64,000 nt of DNA. Origin: Chlorella sorokiniana. Lineage: Eukaryota; Chlorophyta; Trebouxiophyceae; Chlorellales; Chlorellaceae. The notes under the pieces are model-generated. The model did no database searches and was not told the DNA's origin. It saw nothing but the letters and a program-made list of their open reading frames with translations. Below are positions 32,834 through 43,153 of the stretch, one piece after another. Position 1 is the stretch's first letter. Each line of letters begins with the position of its first letter. A program made the position numbers and the translations under genes. Location of the stretch: NCBI GenBank assembly GCA_025917655.1, contig CP084611.1, forward strand, positions 3,534,001 to 3,598,000, read 5' to 3'.

Positions 32834-34413
32834 TAGATCAGCAAGGCTCTGCGGCGGTTCCGCCAGCCGTCACCTCGCCGCAACCTGGCGGACCCTCCCG
32901 CTCCCGCTCCCGTTCCCGCTCAAGAAGGGAGGCCCTGAGGGGAGGTCCCGCCGTATCTGCAGGGCGCCCATCGGCATCCGCAGCGTCCACAGGCAGGGCT
33001 GCATCGGCGGCTGGCGCGGATGAGGTGGCCAGGACGGCCTTGCCGCAACCGACCGCCCTGCAGGCAGCGCTCAGGCCAGGAGCGGCCTCTGCGGGGCACC
33101 CCCGCTGAGTCAGCCCCCTCAGCAGCAGAGGGCGGTGGGGCAGCTCGGCCGCCCTCCAGCCACCGAGGCAGGGGGCAGGCGCCTCACGCTCCCCGCCTGC
33201 CGCGCCTGCGGGCCACCCCGCCTCTGGAGGTGTCCGCCCCGGAGCTCATGGTTGGGCGCCGCATCGGGGTGTGGTGGGGCGGCGACGACGCCTTCTATTA
33301 TGGCACAGGTGCTGCAGAGGCAGCCGCCCTGGGGCTGCTCCAGGGCACATGTGGCTGATGATGGGCGCGCTTGCTTGTCTCAGCGCAACTTGCCTTGTGC
33401 TGCAGTGACAGCATACGACCCGGCCACCAGCCAGCACACCCTTGTGTACGACGACGGCGAGCGCGAGAGCCTGCCCCTGGCCTTCGAGGACTGGGTCTTT
33501 GCGGACGGAACACCCCCGCCCTCCTCTCCACACCGGCAGCAGCAGCAGCAAACCGCTGGCGCTGCTGCGCCGGGTGCTCACAGCAGGTCAACGTGCTCGG
33601 AGCACTACAGTGCAGGCGCCCTGCCGCCACAAAAGCGTGCACGTACACCTGAGTACCTCGCCCCGGCCGGCGTCATGGATGCTGAACTCGCTCCAGCCCA
33701 CAGGCAGGGCGCAGGGAACACGAATGCCGCCAGCCAGGCAGCGTCGCTGTTCCAGCAGCAGGTGCAGCAGGAGCAGCCGGCGGCTCAGCACGCGCAGCTG
33801 CCCCCGGGGCTGCCGGCTGAGGCTTACGCCAGGGCTGGCCAGTTGCTGCAAGGGCGGCAGGGCCTGGGCCCCGCTGTGCCAGCTCACGTCGGCCTGCAGC
33901 CTTGGTCTCCTGAGGTGGCAGGGCCCCGGCCCCCGCGGTGCCAGTGCTGCGCCCCCCGCCATAGTCCCGCCCATGCCCGCTCGCGCGCTGCCTCAGGAGC
34001 TGGTGGCGGCTGGGCGCCACTACCGCGCCTTCACCGCCGCCCTCCCCCGGGGTTTGAGATATTTGCCCTGCTGCCGGGGCTGGCTGTGGACGAGGTGCGG
34101 CTGGAGTGGACGACTGGAACTATGCTGGGCACAGCAGAACAGACTTCAATTGCCTCCTCTTGAAGGCACGTCAACAAAGGCCCCCCTTCCCCAGCGTTTG
34201 CAGGTCAATGTACAGTGCTGGAGCAGCGGCGCAGTCAGGATCAGCGGCGAGCCTCGGGCAGGCGGGCAGAGCTTGGCAGCATGGCCGCCCCAGCCGGTCA
34301 GCGAGACCATCCAGCTGCCAGCAGCCATTGACCCCAAATCAGCCCATGCAAAGTTCACAACCGGCGGCCAGCTGTACGTGCGGGTCAACGCTCACCATGG
34401 ACCGCCAGGCTAG
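31737..34413 (+). CDS. ARID DNA-binding protein with Tudor-like and C-terminal HSP20 domains
   Basis: This looks like a nuclear chromatin factor. ATG 31737 leads a Pro/Ala-rich head. The ARID domain spans exons: HIVRTREQFME, WTRFMQAHSLDAS, PALFNRTPMDLLKLFRTVMR with AGGYEGVLRDKGW, ARVGRAFNP, then MTDLSFQVKRIYTTKLLDFE. A long polyglutamine tract follows (about 32.77-32.83 kb), then an SRSRSRSRSRR stretch. Next is a Tudor-like module, ELMVGRRIGVWWGGDDAFYY with VTAYDPATSQHTLVYDDGER, and a basic patch PPQKRARTPEY. The C-terminus is an alpha-crystallin/HSP20-like fold: PGFEIFALLPGLAVDEVRLE, SSGAVRISGEP, ETIQLPAAIDPKSAHAKF and GGQLYVRVN, stop at 34411-34413. ARID plus HSP20 is a plant-lineage pairing. 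The Tudor-like insert is discussed in the findings. One-base losses occur at the FNP/MTD junction and near 33.1 kb. Confidence 0.83.
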
Positions 34414-34694
34414 GCAACACATGCATTGCATTGTTAATCTCCCTGTATCAACCGTGCATGCCTGCAACGTTTCCCCTGGTCAGCTCGACAGAGCAAGCAG
34501 AGAGGAGTGAGCATGAGGGGGCGCCAGGTCGTCGGGCTGGCGGGGTGCTGCGCAAGCGCGGGTGTTCTGCACAATTGTGTACAGCTAGACCTGGCGGCTG
34601 TGCTGTTGAACCACATGCTTTTGATGCAAGCGCCACTGTTGCTTCCGGCAACCTGTAGCGGGCAGTTCGCATCTCGAATGGCCGAGGGACGTTC
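34414..34694. other. Short spacer between ARID-HSP20 gene and ALG12
   Basis: This 281-base stretch holds the 3' UTR of one plus-strand gene and the promoter of the next. I see no further gene in it. Confidence 0.5.
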
Positions 34695-36784
34695 ATGACC
34701 TCTCCTTTTTATTCGACAACAATGACTCGAAAGGATGCTCTGGTCGATGGTGAGGCCGTGCCGACGGCAGCTCAGATAGGCCGATCAGAGGCCGATCAGA
34801 TAGTCTCTTTGTGCATTTATCGAACTTTGTTCGCCCTTGATAAGGCTCCAGCATGCTCTATCACATAATTGAACCCTCGCCTCACCGCAATGCGTCGCAG
34901 GGTGGACGCTGCTGGTGGCGGCGGCGGTGGCTGCCCACGCCCTGCTGGCGCCCTTCACCAAGGTGGAGGAGAGCTTCAACCTGCAGGCCACACACGACCT
35001 GCTGTATCACGGCCTGGACTTGCAGCAGTATGATCATCTGGAGTTCCCGGGAGTGGTGCCCCGCACCTTCCTTGGGCCGCTGGCGCTCGCAGCGACGGCG
35101 GCGCCCATCGTGCTGCCTTTGAGGATTGCGGGCGTGCCCAAGCTGGCGAGCCTGCTGGTTGTGCGCCTTGTGTTGGTGAGCGCGCACAGCAGGCTGCTGT
35201 GTCGAAGCTGCGGAGGATCCTGCGGGCTGCGGGTGTGTGTGGTGGGGCCTTCGCCCCACATGCACCCAGCTGACCTATGCGCTGCCCGCCCCCCCACACA
35301 CACACAAACACACCCTTCCTTCCCCCACAGAGCGTGCTGACCGTGGCCTCGCTGGCAGCGCTGCAGCGCGCCATCCGCCGCACGCTGGGCGGCCCCACCG
35401 CCGCCGCCTTCATGCTGCTCACCGCGGCCCAGTTCCACCTCCCCTTCTACCTCTCCCGCACCCTGCCCAACGTGCTGGCCATGCCCCTCACCAACCTGGG
35501 CCTGGCGGCATGGCTGCAGGGCGGCCGACCCACCGCCGTCGTCCACCTGCTCACCGCCGCCGCGGTGAGAGCGGTGCCGGTTGACGCCCCTTGGCCTGTG
35601 GTAGCAGCAAACTGGACCACCCACCCCGCGCAGCTCCCCCTCCCCCGCCCCAGGTCGTGTTCCGGTGCGACATGATCCTGCTTGTGGGGCTGGCTGGCCT
35701 GCACCTGCTGGCATCAGGGCAGCTGGGGCTGGCGCGCGGCGTGGGCCACGGCGCGGCGGCGCTGGCGGCGGCGCTGGGCGCCAGCGTGGCGGTGGACTCC
35801 CTCTTCTGGCGCCGCTGGCTGTGGCCCGAGGGGGAGGTGCTCCACTTCAACACAGTGCTCAACAAGTGAGGAGGGCCGACAGGCAACGGGAGGGCGCGCG
35901 CGGCAGCAGCGGCGTGCCTCGGTCGTGTGGATCCTCCTGCCGTCCTGCCGCCGCGGCCCCTCAGAGCTGCCCGAGCGGTCTGCCCCCCCCACCCGCTCGC
36001 CGCCCGTGCTGCGCCCCCTCAGGAGCCACGAGTGGGGCGTGATGCCCGCCCACTGGTACCTCACATCCGCGCTGCCCCGCGCTCTGCACGCTGCCTACGT
36101 GCTGGCCCCGCTCGGCGCGGCCCTGGAGCGCCGCGTGCGCCCGCCCTGGCCCTGGGCCTGGCCTTCTCCCTGCTCTACTCCAACCTGCCCCACAAGGAGC
36201 TGCGCTTCCTGTTCCCGGTGCTGCCGCTGTGGAACCTGGCAGCTGCGGCGGCGCTGCAGCGGCTCTGGGCGGGCGGCGCAAGTCGGGCGGCGCGGCGCGC
36301 GGCCCTGCTGGCGGCCGGCGTGGCGGTGGCTGCCGGCCTGGGGCTCACCTTGCTGACCGCCGCCGCCAGCCGGCACAACTACCCTGGAGGTGCGGCGCTG
36401 CAGCAGCTGCACGCCCTGGCGGCGGCCGACGCGGCGGCGGCGGCGGCGGCGGGGCGACCGCTGCGCGTGCACGTCGGCGTGCTGCCGGCCATGACGGGCG
36501 TGTCGCGCTTTGGGGAGGCGGGGACGCCCTGGAGTTACTCCAAGGAGGAGGGGCTCGCAGCGGAGCAGCTGGCGGCGCGGGGATTCGACTTGCTGCTGAC
36601 CGACCAGCCCGAGGTGGCGGGGTATAAGCAGCTGGCGGCGGTGGCCGGCTTCCAGCGGCTCCAGCTGCGCACACGCAACCCCTCGCAGGTCCTGCGCGAC
36701 CTGCTGCACGGCCAGCTGCCGGTGCGGGTGGTGACGGCGCCGCAGGTGTTCATCCAGCGGCGCGTGCCGCCAGCTACGCGCTGA
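34695..36784 (+). CDS. ALG12: ALG12, dolichyl-P-Man alpha-1,6-mannosyltransferase (GT22)
   Basis: ALG12 adds the eighth mannose to the dolichol-linked N-glycan precursor on the ER lumenal side. A 55-base first exon (34695-34749, [18 protein letters not shown]) joins in phase to 34901 onward: [20 protein letters not shown], then [20 protein letters not shown] and [25 protein letters not shown] and Y-D-H[11 protein letters not shown] are GT22/ALG12 signatures with the catalytic acidic residue. Later exons: [20 protein letters not shown] with [57 protein letters not shown], and the conserved [20 protein letters not shown]. The protein ends RRVPPATR, stop at 36782-36784. There are about ten hydrophobic segments. 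One frame change lies near 36.13 kb. Confidence 0.93.
34778..34799. repeat. Tandem 11-bp duplication in ALG12 intron 1
   Basis: The unit AGGCCGATCAG occurs twice head to tail without mismatch inside the first intron. Confidence 0.75.
35295..35312. repeat. (CA)n microsatellite before an ALG12 acceptor
   Basis: A slightly interrupted CA run on the sense strand leads into a pyrimidine tract and the CCCACAG acceptor of the exon starting SVLTVASL. Confidence 0.8.
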
Positions 36785-36831
36785 GGCGCACCCATCTTGT
36801 CAAGCTGTGAGTTCAAACTACACAGACCGTG

Positions 36832-36836
36832 TTACA
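36832..36836 (-). terminator. TGTAA polyadenylation signal for the VAMP7-like gene
   Basis: A minus-strand TGTAA lies 165 bases after the VAMP7-like stop, near the convergent ALG12 3' end. Confidence 0.45.
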
Positions 36837-37000
36837 TGAGGCAGAGGTTGTCAATACGCTACACATGGGCGCTCGTGTGGATCAGGGGGCGCAGCGGGGA
36901 TGTTGTCCAAAAACAGGCGCCAGCAGCGGGGGTCAACTGAGCAGGAGGCCGCTGCGGGGCTCCGCCCGCCGGATGGGCAGCCCAGCCCTGCAGCCTCGGC

Positions 37001-38212
37001 TCAACACTTGAACGTGGGGCTGCACACGGCGCACACAATGACATAGGCCACCAGCAGGAGCAGCGCGATGCACACCAACGTCATGCGCGCAGACTGCCAC
37101 CACATGCGGCGCTGCGGCGCGGGCCTGCAAAGGGAGGGGCCAAGCAAGCAGGCAAGCATGGTGCTTGGAGCAAAGGAGGTCGAGGCCGTGGTGGCATATC
37201 TACACTCCCTCGTGGCGCGGTCAGCACACAGCGCCCCCCGGGCGTGAGGCCAGCGGCGCGCCCCACCTGGCGCTTGAAGGCAAAGGCCTGGTTGCCCAGT
37301 GAGTCCGTCTTCTCCACCAGCAGCTCCAGCCGCTCGCCCCGCCCCAGCACCTGCAAAGCACATGCGGCGCAGGCAAGGGCCAGCCGCTTGGGGCCGGATG
37401 GCCTGCACACACCTGGCAGGGGTGTTCTGAGCGGTCGCAGGCCGCCGCCGCCGCCAGCGCCCCAACCCCCTCCCACCTTCTCAATGTTGTCCACCATCAC
37501 GTTCTTCAGCTCAGCCACCTCGCCACGCACGCGGGTCAGGGTGTCGGCCCTGCACAGCGGGCGCAGACGGGCTGGTCGCCGCAGCAGCGGAACCTTGACG
37601 CGTCACTGTGGCCCCTTCCGCCCTCCGCGCCGCCCCCCTCCCGGCACACACACACACACACCGCGGGTCAGTGTTAAAGAAGGCCATGCGGTCGCGCAGC
37701 ACCGGCGCAAACTCGGTGTTCATCTCATACGCCACCGCCCCCGCCGCCACCGCCCCGTAGCGGGCCGCAAACTGCTGCTCCAGGTCCGCCAAAAACGCGA
37801 AGGGCAGGCGCTTGCCGAGGCCCTGCAAGGGCGGGGCGGGGGAGGGTAGTTTAATGCCGGGGATGAGCGTTGGACGCCTGCCACGCAGAAGCTTCCAGCA
37901 GGCAAGAGTGTGAGGCGCGAGCGCCGTGTCTCCCGCTGTGCTGCCGACCACCGCTCAGCCGCCCACCTGGCCAGCCATGCAGAGGTAGGTGAGGCCCCCA
38001 GCCGACAGGATGTGGAAAATGTGCTGCCCAGCCGCCCAGGAGGCGCGGAACCCTTCCTGCAGGGGCACCTTCTGCAGCAGGCCCACCGCCACCACGCTGC
38101 TGTTGCCGCTCACGGTCGAGTGCTCGGCGAGCACCACGGCGCCACGGGCCACCAGCGCATAGAGTATGGCGTCGCTGGCGCCAGCGCCACCCGAGGTGGA
38201 CGGCGCTGCCAT
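37001..38212 (-). CDS. VAMP7-like R-SNARE (VAMP71/72 type)
   Basis: Longin-type R-SNAREs drive fusion at the plasma membrane, endosome or vacuole. ATG 38212 starts the longin domain: DAILYALVARGAVVLAEHS, AVGLLQKVPLQEGF, HIFHILSAGGLTYLCMAGQ, then GLGKRLPFAFLADLEQQFAA, VAYEMNTEFAPVLRDRMAFF and NTDPR. The SNARE motif follows, ADTLTRVRGEVAELKNVMVD with NIEKVLGRGERLELLVEKTD, where the R in GRGERLELL is the zero-layer arginine. A basic stretch (RRMWWQSARM) and a tail anchor (VCIALLLLVAYVIVCAVC) end the protein, stop at 37001-37003. The domain set is complete. The R|ADTL junction sits at a donor embedded in a (GT)n run (37645-37662). A weak TATA-like GATATAAAG lies about 20 bases before the ATG. Confidence 0.93.
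37645..37662. repeat. (GT)n at the 5' splice site of a VAMP7-like intron
   Basis: On the sense (minus) strand the exon ends ...CCGCG and the donor is the first GT of a GT repeat. The phase-matched acceptor is at the ADTLTR exon. Confidence 0.85.
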
Positions 38213-38706
38213 GCTGCCACTGCCCCTCTTCCTTTATATCCTGTGTTGGTGGTGGTCAAACTGATCCTTCCCTGCTAGGGTTGAGAGCCTGCTGGCTGGG
38301 GGATAATAGCCAAGGGACGGACCAGCGTAACAGCGTTGGCGGCGGCAAAGGGCAACCAAGCTGTCGGTCACCGCTTGCTGTGCTTGCTTTAAATCCTGTT
38401 CCTTCTGCTCGTCCGCTTGGAGCGCTGGCAAGGGGTCGAAGGCTCAGGGAGCGAGCTTGCTACGAAAACTCCCGCAAGGTTACACTGCTTCTGGATAGAT
38501 ACAGTCCAGAAGCTACGGGCTCCGACTGACGATCGACGAACGAATTGAACAAAGGCTGCAAAGCTGCATATGGGTGCCAGGTTGGCGCTGCGGCATGCCG
38601 CGGCAAAGGGAGCCCCTGAAACCCTTGCCTGGCATTTAGGCTTCCTGTTCATCCGCTCCTGGTCGCTTTAAGTACGTATAGTCACACACACTGCTCGTGG
38701 GCAGGA
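38213..38706. promoter_or_regulatory. Divergent promoter, VAMP7-like / isoaspartyl dipeptidase
   Basis: This 494-base segment lies between outward-facing ATGs and is more AT-rich than the exons. There is a TATA-like element near 38.23 kb for the VAMP7 side. No additional gene is supported. Confidence 0.5.
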
Positions 38707-40266
38707 ATGGCTCGAAGAACAACCCTTTTGCTCCTACAAAATGTGCAGCTCTGCTCGCTGGACCCTGACACTGCAAACGCAGAAAGCTCGCAATCATGCA
38801 TTCTCGTGGCAGGATCCCAAGTAGCCGCCCTCCTTGGTGATGAGGATGCAGCGGCACTGGCAGCGGCGGTGCCAGGAGTGGAGGAGCTGGAGTGCGGAGG
38901 TGGGGCTGACACCGCAAGGGGCCGCATCCCACGTAGATCCTGAGCGATGGTCACTGTGGCCAACAGGTCTGCTGGCGGTGCCGGGCTTTGTGGACTGCCA
39001 CGTCCATGTGTGCGGCGGCGGCGGCGAGGCCGGCCCCGCCAGCCGCACCCCGAGGCTCGCCTGTCGGAGCTGCTGCGTGCCGGGATCACCACAGTGGTGG
39101 GCGTCACCGGCACGGACAGCGTCACCCGCAGCCAGGAGGCGCTGGTGGCCAAGGTGCGGGCGCTGGGGCAGGAGGGCATCACCGCCTTCCACTGGTGCGG
39201 CTCGTACCGCCTGCCCCCGCCACGGCCACCGGGTCGGTGCAGCGCGACCTCGTCCTGCTGCCCAGCTGCCTGGGGGTGGGCGAGGTGGCCGTGTCGGACC
39301 ACCGCGGCTCGGCGCCAGAGCCGCGGCAGCTGCTGCAGCTGGCGCTGGAGGCGCGCGTGGGCGGACTGCTGGGCGGCAAGCCGGGCATCGTGCATTGCCA
39401 CTTGGGGCCCGGCCGGGCTGGCCTGGATCCCCTGCGTGCGGCGCTGGAGCTCGGCGGCGGCGACCTGCCCATCACCGCCTTCCACCCCACCCACGTGGAA
39501 CGCAGCCCGCAGCTGGTGGAGCAGGGCGCAGCCTGGCTGGCAGACGGCGGCAGCCTGGACCTCACGGCTGGCTCCCCCGCCTGCCTTGCAGCGCTGCGGG
39601 GCTACCGCCAGGCGGGGCTGCCGCTGGCTGCCGTCACCGTCTCCAGCGACGCCTACGGCAGCCTGCCCGTGTTTGATGAGGGGGCAGGCTGGTGCGCATG
39701 GACGTGGCGGAGCCAGGTGCTGGTACTGCGCTTGTGGGGATTGCCCTCTGACCTGGCGGCCTTATGCACGTGCCTCCTCCGCTCAGCGCACCCTCAGGCA
39801 CGGCTGCTGCAACCCCCTGGCGCTGGCTCCGCAGACTCCCTGCTGCACCTGCTGCGGGCGCTGGTGTTGGATGACGGCTGGCCGCTGGGCGAGGCCCTGC
39901 CCCTCGTCTCCCGCAACCCTGCGCAGCGGCTGGGCCTGCGGGGCAAGGGGCGCCTGGCGGTGGGATACGACGCAGACGTGCTGCTGATGGATGTGAGGAG
40001 CGGGTTGGGGGGATTTTGTTGATGCGGCGACGGCGGGCACATGTGCCGTGTGCTGCTTTTGCAGCACGGCTTTCTCCCCTCCACCTCACCGACCATGAAA
40101 CTTTCCTCCCCTCGCTCCCCCTCGACCCGGCCAGCCAGACATACTGGCCCTGCAGTACGTGCTGGCGCGAGGTAAGCTGGTGAAGACGCCAGGGTGGGTG
40201 CGCGGCGGCATGTTTGAGCGCGGCCCAGGCATCCGACCCTTCACACCGACGCTGCAAACAGGCTAA
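38707..40266 (+). CDS. iadA: Isoaspartyl dipeptidase, IadA type (M38 amidohydrolase)
   Basis: The enzyme hydrolyses beta-aspartyl dipeptides left by isoaspartate damage in proteins. ATG 38707 starts MARRTTLLLLQNVQLCSLDP. The barrel is well preserved: VPGFVDCHVHVCGGGGEAGP (the HxH metal pair), ITTVVGVTGTDSVTRSQEAL and GITAFHWCGSYRLP. Then come SDHRGSAPE and VGGLLGGKPGIVHCHLGPGR, with the lysine equivalent to the carbamylated bridging residue and a metal His. Next are PITAFHPTHVER with the other His, and VTVSSDAYGSLPVF with the catalytic Asp. Late exons give DADVLLMD and ILALQYVLARGKLVK with GGMFE, stop at 40264-40266. All metal ligands of E. coli IadA have visible counterparts. The frame shifts twice near 39.05 and 39.22 kb. 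Introns show it is a nuclear gene even though the family is mainly bacterial. Confidence 0.92.
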
Positions 40267-40535
40267 CGTGGCCCAAACCCAGAACAGCTTCTGCTGATGC
40301 ATGGCCGCTGTTACAGCAGCGCAGATGGTGCAGCACACATGAATGGCAGCAACGTGACGGTTGTGTGCCAGGCTGTACAACATGTTGCGGTGGTGCAAGG
40401 TTGCAAGAGAGACAGGAGCGGAGCACAGCAGCGCCAGCAGCGCCAGCGGGGGCAGAAACACTGATAGCCGCGCTAGGAAAGCGTGGAAGCAACAGAAGTG
40501 AACGTGCAGCTCAGTTTAAGTGATGGGAGTAAAAG

Positions 40536-40540
40536 TTACA
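40536..40540 (-). terminator. TGTAA polyadenylation signal for the MARCH-type gene
   Basis: A minus-strand TGTAA lies 38 bases after the stop of the RING-CH gene, in an AT-richer patch. Confidence 0.55.
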
Positions 40541-40577
40541 GGGGCATGGCTGTACATGCCAGCCAAGGTAGCGGGGC

Positions 40578-42274
40578 TCACACTTCCTCCTCGCCCTCTG
40601 CCCGCCGCCGCTCCCGGCTTTGATGCTCTGCCAGGCGGCGCATGGCGTAGAAGTGCTGGCGGTACATGAGGCGCACCATGATGGAGTAGGCGCAGCCCGC
40701 CAGCAGACCAGTCCAGAGGGCAGCGCCTGTTGGGGAGGCGAGCAGGGGGGCGCTGTTACAGGAGGGGCGACAAGCAAGCAGCCGAAGGTCTCGCACACGG
40801 CACCAGAAGAGCAGGGCGCAGCACAAGCAAGGCGGCAGACTCACCCAGTGACATCTCAAAGAACAGGATGGAGACAATCTGCGGGCAGCAAACGAGGGGG
40901 AGTTGCCGCGATGTGTCAGGCGGAAAGGAACGGGCCGCCCATGCTCGCAGCTGTCCCTAGAACCCGCCGGCCACCAGCACCCCCTCCCCCTGCCATCCGC
41001 CACCCACCATGGCCACCCAGGTAACGCGGATGCAGTCGAACACCAGGTCCTGGGAGGATGGCATGAAGTCGTGGATGTGGCTGGGGTCTGCGGGGCGGGG
41101 ATGGAAGGGGAGGGTCAGGGAGGGCCTGGCAGGGGCGGCACACCCATCCACGCCTTACAACCCAGCCCACGCCACCTCCGCCACTGTTTGCACCACAGCG
41201 GTATTCCTGGCCAGAGCAGCGCACCGTTGAAGTATGCCTCGTCCAGGGTGGGCAGGTCGGCCTCGGTGGGGCGGGGCGGCGGCGCGGGTATGTTGCGAAT
41301 CTCCGCCTTGCACAGCTCGCACACGTTGCTGCCCTTGACCTGCACCCACTTCATCACGCAGTCGCGGTGGCGCAGCGCCAGGTCGCCGCGGCAATTGCAC
41401 TCCAAGCGCAGCGCTGAGCCGTTCACAAACTCCTCCTGCGGGCGGTAAAGGGTGTGCGTTGAAGGGGGGTTAGCGTGGAGGTGCCATTTTTTTTTTTTGG
41501 AGGAGAGGTGCTTGGAGGCTTGCTTGGAGGAGAGGTGGGGAGCCAGCGACACAGCAGTGCAGCAAACAGCAAGCGAAGCACATAATGTGCTCTCTTTTGG
41601 CGTGGCTGAGATGCTGCAGCAGGGGAAGAAACACGGCAGGTTCTGGTGACTGATGGGCAACCCCACCTGCGTGAACTCTTCCAAGCAAATGAGGCAGGTT
41701 GGGGGTCCGCGTGATGGCAGGCGTGCCATGCGAGGGCTGCCTGAGCCTCGTGCCTCAATCTCCCCGCCGTCGCCTCCTCCCGCACTGCGATTACCGCTGC
41801 TGCTGGTGCCAGCGCCATCTTCAGTGGCCTGCTGCTGCTGCGGTTGCTGCGGCTGTAACTGCTGCTCCCGAGGGCGCCCACCGTCGCCGCTAGCAGTTTC
41901 CGCCGCCCCTGTGGCAGCCTCCACCACGACCGCTACTTGCTGCCGCTGCTGAAGCTCGTCGCCCTCTTCGTCTTGCGAAGGCAACCGCTGGGCCTGAAGG
42001 GACCTCTGGCCTCTCAGCCAGGTCCAAAGCCCCTGCCACCGCGCCTCGCCGCTGCTGCTTTGGCCGCTGCTCGTCGTCGATATTCCTTGCTCCTCAACAT
42101 CCTGCGGCTCGCCGGCCTCTGCGACACACAGCAGGAGAGCACACGCTCAATAGGACGGCTGTCTTTCTGCAGAAAGAGTTTGCGTGCATTTCTCTTCCCC
42201 TCACCTGGCGGCAATAAGGAGGCCTGCTCCTGGCTGGGCGCGGAGGGCCGCACGGCGGCCTCCTGGCCGGACAT
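40578..42274 (-). CDS. Membrane RING-CH (MARCH-type) E3 ubiquitin ligase
   Basis: RING-CH E3 ligases ubiquitinate membrane proteins. Exon 1 (42205-42274) starts at ATG 42274, MSGQEAAVRPSAPSQEQ. Exon 2 begins at 42118 in matching phase and encodes a long disordered Gln/Glu/Ser-rich head (ISTTSSGQSSSGEARWQ, QLQPQQPQQQQATEDG). The C4HC3 RING-CH domain follows: PTCLICLEEFTQ, FVNGSALRLECNCRGDLALR, HRDCVMKWVQVKGSNVCELC and KAEIRN, with the Cys/His ligands and the RING-CH-specific Trp visible. The C-terminus has at least two hydrophobic segments (DLVFDCIRVTWVAMV, ALWTGLLAGCAYSIMV) and a basic-acidic tail to EGEEEV, stop at 40578-40580. The substrate is unknown. No close family member can be chosen by eye. 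Confidence 0.9.
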
Positions 42275-43153
42275 GCGCAGCGGCAGTGAACCTAACACAC
42301 AGATAGGGTGCGTTGACGCTCAAATGATTATGATACGAGGATGAAGCGTTGAAGGCCATACTGCCCACCAGGGGAGGCCTATGCCAGCGCACAGCTGGCG
42401 GTGCCACCACGACGTGAGCCGCCATGACGCACCAGTGCCATGCTGATGTACCTGGAATTGCAGCCCAACTTCCTTTCTGTTCAACAACGTTAACATTAGG
42501 AACAAAGTTTGCACCACGAGCAATTGCAAGCAGAAGAAGAAGCAAGGGAGCATCACGAGTTGCCATGTTGGAATGGCTGGGGGTCGATGAGTGGGCGTCG
42601 CAGAAACGATGCGGTACTTTTGTGAGAAAAGAAAAAGCTACACAATGGCCTGTCCGACATAACATGTGATGCTCAGGCCTGCCATTTTGCGGAGCCTTGG
42701 CTGATGTAGAAAGCGATGACGTGCAAGGAAACGGATCAGGACCACACACAAACACAGCAGGCCAATCACATCTGCATGGTTAGCCTCGTGGCGGCAGCGC
42801 AAATATAAAGGTAAGTATGGGGAAAGGTTGAGGGATGCCGCCAACCTGCCCATCACTTGTCGGTGTGAGAGCACTTATTAAGCTGACTGGCAAGCAAGCA
42901 GGAGCGCTGAAGAGCCGAGGCAACAATCAACAAAAAGCAAGGCAATGAAAAGCAAGGCAGGGGAATTGTTTGGAGCAGCGGAAGAGGTCAATGCAAAACA
43001 GGGCCTGGAGCTTTGTTGCAGGGCAATCCAGGTGTGGCGCGCCATGTGCAGGCGCTTATTGGGTGAGCAAGTTCTACGGCGCTTGTGCTCGGAAAAAGGG
43101 TGCCGAAGTGGGACTTCAGACCAGCTGTCGTGGAGAGGAAGTGGTGGTGCCCG
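42275..43153. other. Intergenic stretch between MARCH-type start and OGT stop
   Basis: These 879 bases must hold the MARCH-type promoter and 5' UTR and the OGT 3' UTR, all on the minus strand. I also see a plus-strand TATAAAG at about 42.80 kb followed by an ATG at 42945 with an open frame, and a minus-strand ATG with a hydrophobic start (MATRDAPLLLLLLAIARG) near 42.56 kb. Neither has enough support to call a gene. Confidence 0.5.

Noticed and set aside
32771-32834. CAG repeat as a plain microsatellite
   Set aside because: It is in frame within an ARID-gene exon and encodes polyglutamine, so it is reported as part of that protein.
42201-42755. Minus-strand frame with hydrophobic start MATRDAPLLLLLLAIARG as a small secreted protein
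   Set aside because: It lies in the 5' region of the MARCH-type gene and overlaps its first exon in another frame. There is no domain and no clear splice structure. It could be a 5' UTR reading frame.
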